A stretch of DNA of 12,500 nucleotides, taken from NCBI RefSeq assembly GCF_000188695.1, contig NW_004754920.1:723509-736008 (forward strand), written 5' to 3'. Every line of letters begins with the position of its first letter. Position 1 is the first letter of the stretch. This document shows, piece by piece, positions 8,764 to 12,500 of the stretch. Made by a program: the position numbers and the translations under genes. Source of the stretch: Salpingoeca rosetta. Lineage: Eukaryota; Opisthokonta; Choanoflagellata; Craspedida; Salpingoecidae. The notes under the pieces were generated by a model that ran no database searches, was not told the DNA's origin, and saw only the letters and a program-made list of their open reading frames with translations.

Positions 8764-11382
8764 GTGACCTGTGGCATGTGGCATGTGCTCCACAACAGGC
8801 CTGATGAGGAGGTTGACAACATGCCGATTCCGTCTGAGAAGGTCGGGATGGTGATTGGCAAGGGCGGCGAGACGATCAACCGGCTGCAGGAGCAGAGCGG
8901 GGCCAGGTTACAAGTGATCCAGGACGACCCGTTTGCGCAGGAGAAGCCGCTACGCATGACGGGTCGACGCGACGCCATTGAGCGCGCAAAGCAGCTTGTC
9001 AAGGACCTCATTGACCCAGAGCCGGAGCATGACCCCATGTACCCGTCCACCATGGGCCTCAGCAGTGGTGACATTGTCAACAACCTTAGCGCGTACAGAT
9101 CAAAGAAAGTCGAGGTGAGCCCCTCATGCACGTTTGCGCGCCCCATCCTGGCAGGCGTGCCATCAACGTGTGCATCTTTGTCTTTGCATGCTCGTTCGGT
9201 GTGCCCCTCTCCCCCACCGAACTCCCTTCACCGTTCTTACGCTCACATGGCCCATTTCCTCACACCTTGCCTCCCCCCCCCCCGCCTCCGTTCCTTTTCC
9301 TTTCTCATGTGTGTCGTGTGCGTCGTTGTTCATGCCGCAGATCAAAGTGCCGCGCGTCGCTGTTGGGCGGGTCATTGGGCGAGGAGGCGACTCCATCAAG
9401 CGGATTCAAGCAGAGTCGGGCGCCCGTGTCCAGTTTGAGCCAGGTGAGTTTAGTGCAGATGCGCTCTTATCCGTGGCATTATTGTTGGCATCTCTCGATC
9501 GGCTCTTGCTTCTCCCTCGCGCCCGTGTCCCCCACGTCTGTGGTCTGCTTTTTGCCGCGTGCTTCTGGCAGCCTGGCCACAAGGCATTGCTGCACGTGTC
9601 GCTTTCCCCATTCCACTCTCCCCACCAGTTGTATCGCACGTCTCTGGTGTCTTGACACCCCCTCCCCCAGCCTCTTTGCCTTGATTGATTGCATTTTACG
9701 CTGTGATTGGTTTTTTTTTTCCTTTTCGGTCGACATCGCCTTCCTTCCTGGCTTGCGCTGTGTCTGTGTGACCCACTGTCCTCAATTCCCCCCCCCTCCT
9801 TCGTTTTGAAATGCTCGCACCACGCTGCCCGGTTTTGCATCCTTGCATATCGGGCACGCGCCACGTATTTGGGGTTTTCCACACATGGCCGCTCTGCTCC
9901 ATTTTGGACTAGTCGCGTGCTTGTGGTTTCACCCTGCACGGCACTGCACGGCAGTGGCCACGCTTGTTGGCGCTGCTGTTGCTGTTGTTGTTGGACCGTC
10001 GTGGCGTGCTCACGTTGGTGCGAGCAGAGATCAAATCCTACAGTTTGGGCTTAAGTAGCGCTTCTGTCGGCCCGCAGCCTTGCCTTGTGCATGTGCTGCC
10101 ATGGCGTTTTGCCGTGTTGCCACTTTTTCCCGTGACAGAAGCGTCAGTCAGCCTTGCTACACTCCTCTGCCTCTTTGTCTCTCCATCCATCTGTTCTTTC
10201 GTTTTTGTCTCTTGTGTATGTTCGGGCTGCGGCCTCTCCGCTGTGCGTGGGTGGGAGGTTTGCTTCCCGTCAACCCACTACGCGGTTTTGCGTGCTGTTC
10301 TCATCACCACGACGTACATCTGCTTGCTGTGCTATGTGTATCATTTTTGCAGAGACGAACCAGGACTTCCGCATTGCCACCATCACCGGCACCATGCCTG
10401 TAATTGAGGCGGCAGAGAAGATGATCATGGACATTATCCAAGACGTGCGTTCACACGCTTTGCTCTCTGATGTGGCGTGTGCAAGCGAGAGTGTATGAAG
10501 AAAGAGGGATCCTTGCATTGTGTGTGTATGACGGAGATGGGTTCTCCCTTGTTGTGTTTCGTGGGTGCGTGTGTGCTGTATGGCATGGCTCGAGCGCATG
10601 TGCTACTTGCGGCCTTTTTTGTTTTGTTTTGTTCATGTTGTCCGTTGTGTGGTGCTGCTTGTTGATTGTAGGCTGAGGTGAGCACAAGCAGTGCACGCCC
10701 ACGGGATGACCGTCCAAGAGAGCCCATGCCAGTTCCCCAGGAGCGCGCTGGCCTCATCATCGGCAGAGGTAAACATGATGTTCTATCTCCTGCCTTGTCA
10801 ACTTGTTTGCTCGTTCGCTTTTGTTCGGTGTCTCGTTGCGCAAATGCACACGCGCGTTGCTTTTTCTCTTGCTTTTCTTGTTGCCGCGGAGTGCCCGTCC
10901 AGCTTCTCATGTGTTTGTCGGCTCCACGTCTTGGCATTTACCCACGACATTTCGCAGGCGGAGAATCCATCCGCATGATCATGCAGCAGTCTGGTGCGCA
11001 TGTGGAGCTTGATCGAGCGCAGCCAGCCGTCAATGGTGACAAGACGTTTTGGATCTCGGGCGACCCGGAACAGATTGCCACCGCGAAACGGCTCATTCAG
11101 GAGAAGCTGGATGCCCATCGCCGGCCTCCGCCACGGGCAATGCAAAGGTGACCGAAAGCCCCCCCCCCTCCAACAGCCACGAACACGGGCTGTTTGCTGC
11201 GTCTTTGTCTGGTCTGCCCTTCCCCAACTCACACACCACACCACCAATCACGCTCTGCACACACACAGCGGCCCGCCCGGCGGCATGCGGCCACCTCAGC
11301 CGGGTGGATTCCCTCCACAGCAACAGCAGCAACAGCAGCCATCCTTCGGCGGCGGCTTTCCTGTACGTAATTTTTCCCCGCA

Positions 11383-11444
<62 letters not shown>

Positions 11445-12318
11445 ACCTGTTTGTTTGGCTCTGTGTCCGAAATGCCGTCCGCTTCGCCTTGCGATTCTCA
11501 CTGCTGTCTGTGGTGTTTTCTTGGTGATGACGCGTGTAGGGCCATGGCCAACCACCGCCCCCTGGGCAACAGCAGCAGCAGCAGCAGCAGCCCGGGCAGT
11601 ATGGTGGCTATTATGGTCAGCAGCCGCCCAACAACTTCTACTCGTACCCGTACGGTTATCAGAACCAGCCTCCACCTCCAACACAACCGCCACCACCGCC
11701 AGGGCAGCAGCCACCACCGCCAGCCTCGACTGCTGGTGCAACCCACCATCAGCAACCGCCACCGCCGACGTCGAAGCCTCCCGCGACCTCGGAGCCGCAG
11801 CAGCAGCAACAGCAGCAGGCTGTCCCTCCCGGCTATCCTACTCACGAGCAATGTAAGTGCTTGCTTGGTATGAGCGGCACCTGGGGGGGGGGGGGGGGGT
11901 TAGTGCTGTCGGTTGGTGTCAATGTCACCAACGCACCTAACGTTGTTGTTGTTGTTGTTTGTTTGTTGTTGCTGTTGTTGCTGTTGTTGTTTGTTTGTTG
12001 TTTGTTGTTTGTTGTTTGTTGTTGTTCCTGCTCCTGCTCCTGCTAATCGTTTTTTTTTCGCTGCTGATTGCTTCTGATGGTTGCTTTGTGTTTCATCAAC
12101 CAGATCTGCAATACAAGGAGTGGTACAATGCACAGGTACGACAATGCATGCACTCATTTGTCTGAAAGAGCGTGCGCCAGTGCTTGCTTTGCCCTTGTTT
12201 GTTCCCTGCACATGCCTTTCATGTCAGCATCTGCTCACCGTGTGGCTTGCGCTTGGGTTGGCAGGGCTACTTTGGATATCCCCCCGCTCAAGGCCAAGGC
12301 GCACCAGCGCAGTCCTGA
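7102..12318 (+). CDS. FUBP: FUBP/KSRP-family KH-domain nucleic-acid-binding protein with three KH domains
   Basis: Thirteen exons: 7102..7194, 7437..7458, 7756..7956, 8243..8495, 8799..9114, 9341..9443, 10353..10444, 10672..10768, 10958..11147, 11269..11362, 11540..11852, 12104..12135 and 12265..12318. They sum to 1860 nt and 619 residues ending in TGA, with phases matching at every junction. The N-terminus contains VPPP, as in FUBP1. Residues 40-189 are Pro/Gln/Met-rich with basic KRGPEEPEG and RKRAP stretches. The KH domains lie at about 195-261 (GKGG 210-213), 296-360 (GRGG 308-311) and 377-443 (GRGG 391-394). By sequence they match FUBP1 KH2, KH3 and KH4; KH1 is absent. The tail (444-619) is rich in Gln, Pro, Gly and Tyr and ends in YLQYKEWYNAQ, recalling the tyrosine motifs of the FUBP activation region. 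The family binds single-stranded DNA and AU-rich RNA through GxxG loops, acting in transcription, splicing and mRNA decay. Which of these applies here is unknown. The start codon is the first ATG and lies 314 nt from the divergent UBXN1 start. Confidence 0.94.
7220..7252. repeat. GGTGAT-type repeat in FUBP-like intron 1
   Basis: Tandem GTGATG units in non-coding DNA, the same unit that encodes Asp-Gly in the left gene at 3158-3217. Confidence 0.85.
7437..7458 (+). other. 22-nt microexon of the FUBP-like gene
   Basis: Exon 2 encodes LAARAQQ plus one base of the next codon. It is bounded by TTCTTGCAG upstream and GTAAGC downstream. Including it continues the N-terminal helix that aligns with the ALQRARQIAAK region of FUBP1. 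It starts in phase 0 and ends in phase 1, so skipping it would shift the frame. Confidence 0.85.
7478..7545. repeat. TATG tetranucleotide array
   Basis: Imperfect ATGT units with TGTG and AATG interruptions, in FUBP-like intron 2. Confidence 0.9.
7605..7668. repeat. (TTCC)n/(TTTC)n polypyrimidine array
   Basis: Uninterrupted pyrimidine tract in FUBP-like intron 2. It is purine-only on the other strand, a composition able to form triplex DNA. Confidence 0.92.
8672..8762. repeat. (CA)45 microsatellite
   Basis: A 91-nt perfect CA tract in FUBP-like intron 4, ending about 34 nt before the splice acceptor dinucleotide at 8797-8798. Confidence 0.97.
9444..10352 (+). other. Longest intron of the FUBP-like gene (intron 6, 909 nt)
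   Basis: This intron starts GTGAGT and ends TTTTTGCAG, and it interrupts KH domain 2 just after FEP (residues 327-329). It is three to four times longer than the others in the window. Unlike most of them it lacks a CA/TG array; it holds short T and C runs only. Open frames across it have no recognisable domain. I saw no tRNA or box C/D or H/ACA snoRNA signature by eye. Confidence 0.8.
11387..11442. repeat. (GT)n microsatellite
   Basis: A GT tract of about 56 nt in FUBP-like intron 10, starting about 25 nt after the GTACGT donor. Confidence 0.95.
11883..12043. repeat. G17 run plus GTT/CTG-rich array
   Basis: A 17-base G run (11883-11899) lies 30 nt after the exon 11 donor. It is followed from about 11941 by GTT, TTTG, GCTGTT and CCTGCT repeats. 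Together they fill most of FUBP-like intron 11. Confidence 0.92.
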
Positions 12319-12500
12319 TTCAAGACCCTGGTTGTTGGTGGTGTATTGCGTGCTGTTTGTTCCTCAAGTCATTTAACTTTGTCCCTCCCGTCTTCCGTTT
12401 CGCTTGTTTATGATTGTCATTCTCTGTCTTGATACAACGCAGCGAGTAGAGCGACTTCGCTAAGTTTCGTTCGTTCACGATCCCCCCCCCCTTCTTCCTT
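12319..12500 (+). other. Downstream sequence of the FUBP-like gene, probable 3' UTR
   Basis: This follows the TGA of the KH gene. It is T-rich and has no canonical AATAAA signal. A C-run of about ten residues lies close to the window end. No further coding exon was recognised. Confidence 0.5.

Noticed and set aside
7957..9438. A 493-codon open frame on the plus strand
   Set aside because: It reads through parts of FUBP-like exons 4 and 5 plus introns 3, 4 and 5, including a His-Thr stretch from the CA array. The splice phases show it is not one coding unit.
11146..11151. TGA after CAA AGG as the end of the KH gene
   Set aside because: A good donor lies at 11148, and exons 10-13 continue in phase with a FUBP-like Gln/Pro/Tyr tail, so the stop is used only if the intron is retained.
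1..12500. CRISPR arrays, telomeric repeats, transposons or tRNA genes
   Set aside because: The repeats are simple microsatellites without spacers. I saw no telomere-type unit, transposase or reverse transcriptase motif, or tRNA cloverleaf.

Overview
The window is nuclear DNA of an intron-rich eukaryote. It holds three protein genes, every one broken by short introns of about 90-420 nt (one is 909 nt). It also carries a very heavy load of CA/TG, GA, TTCC, GTT and homopolymer microsatellites. Most long open frames made of His-Thr or Cys-Val are translations of those repeats, not genes. The stop codons used are TAG, TAA and TGA, so the standard code applies. The proteins have animal-like architecture, intergenic gaps are only 0.3-0.4 kb and coding DNA is GC-rich. 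This points to a unicellular relative of animals, most likely a choanoflagellate of the Salpingoeca kind. The species is an inference.

Layout. (1) Positions 91-3619, plus strand: the last seven visible coding exons of a large unrecognised protein that enters from the left. It has a helical segment, a probable beta-sandwich, then long His-, Gln- and Asp-rich tracts and a Myc-like basic nuclear localisation signal. (2) Positions 3620-4007: a short gap between convergent genes. (3) Positions 4008-6787, minus strand: a complete eight-exon, 300-residue UBXN1 (SAKS1) homologue with UBA, coiled coil and UBX domains. (4) Positions 6788-7101: a 314-nt gap between divergent start codons, probably a shared promoter. 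(5) Positions 7102-12318, plus strand: a complete 13-exon, 619-residue FUBP/KSRP-family KH protein with three KH domains and a Gln/Pro/Tyr-rich tail. (6) Positions 12319-12500: downstream sequence.

The two complete gene models rest on unbroken splice-phase agreement at every junction and on domain continuity across junctions. The genes are not an operon and no shared pathway is evident: UBXN1 proteins work with ubiquitin and p97, FUBP proteins with single-stranded DNA and RNA. The points most worth checking are a probable GC-AG intron in UBXN1, GT microsatellites that begin exactly at splice donors, an unusual C at donor position +4, loss of FUBP domain KH1, an in-frame stop placed for intron retention, and the identity of the left-hand gene. 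I found no evidence of a new multi-gene system.
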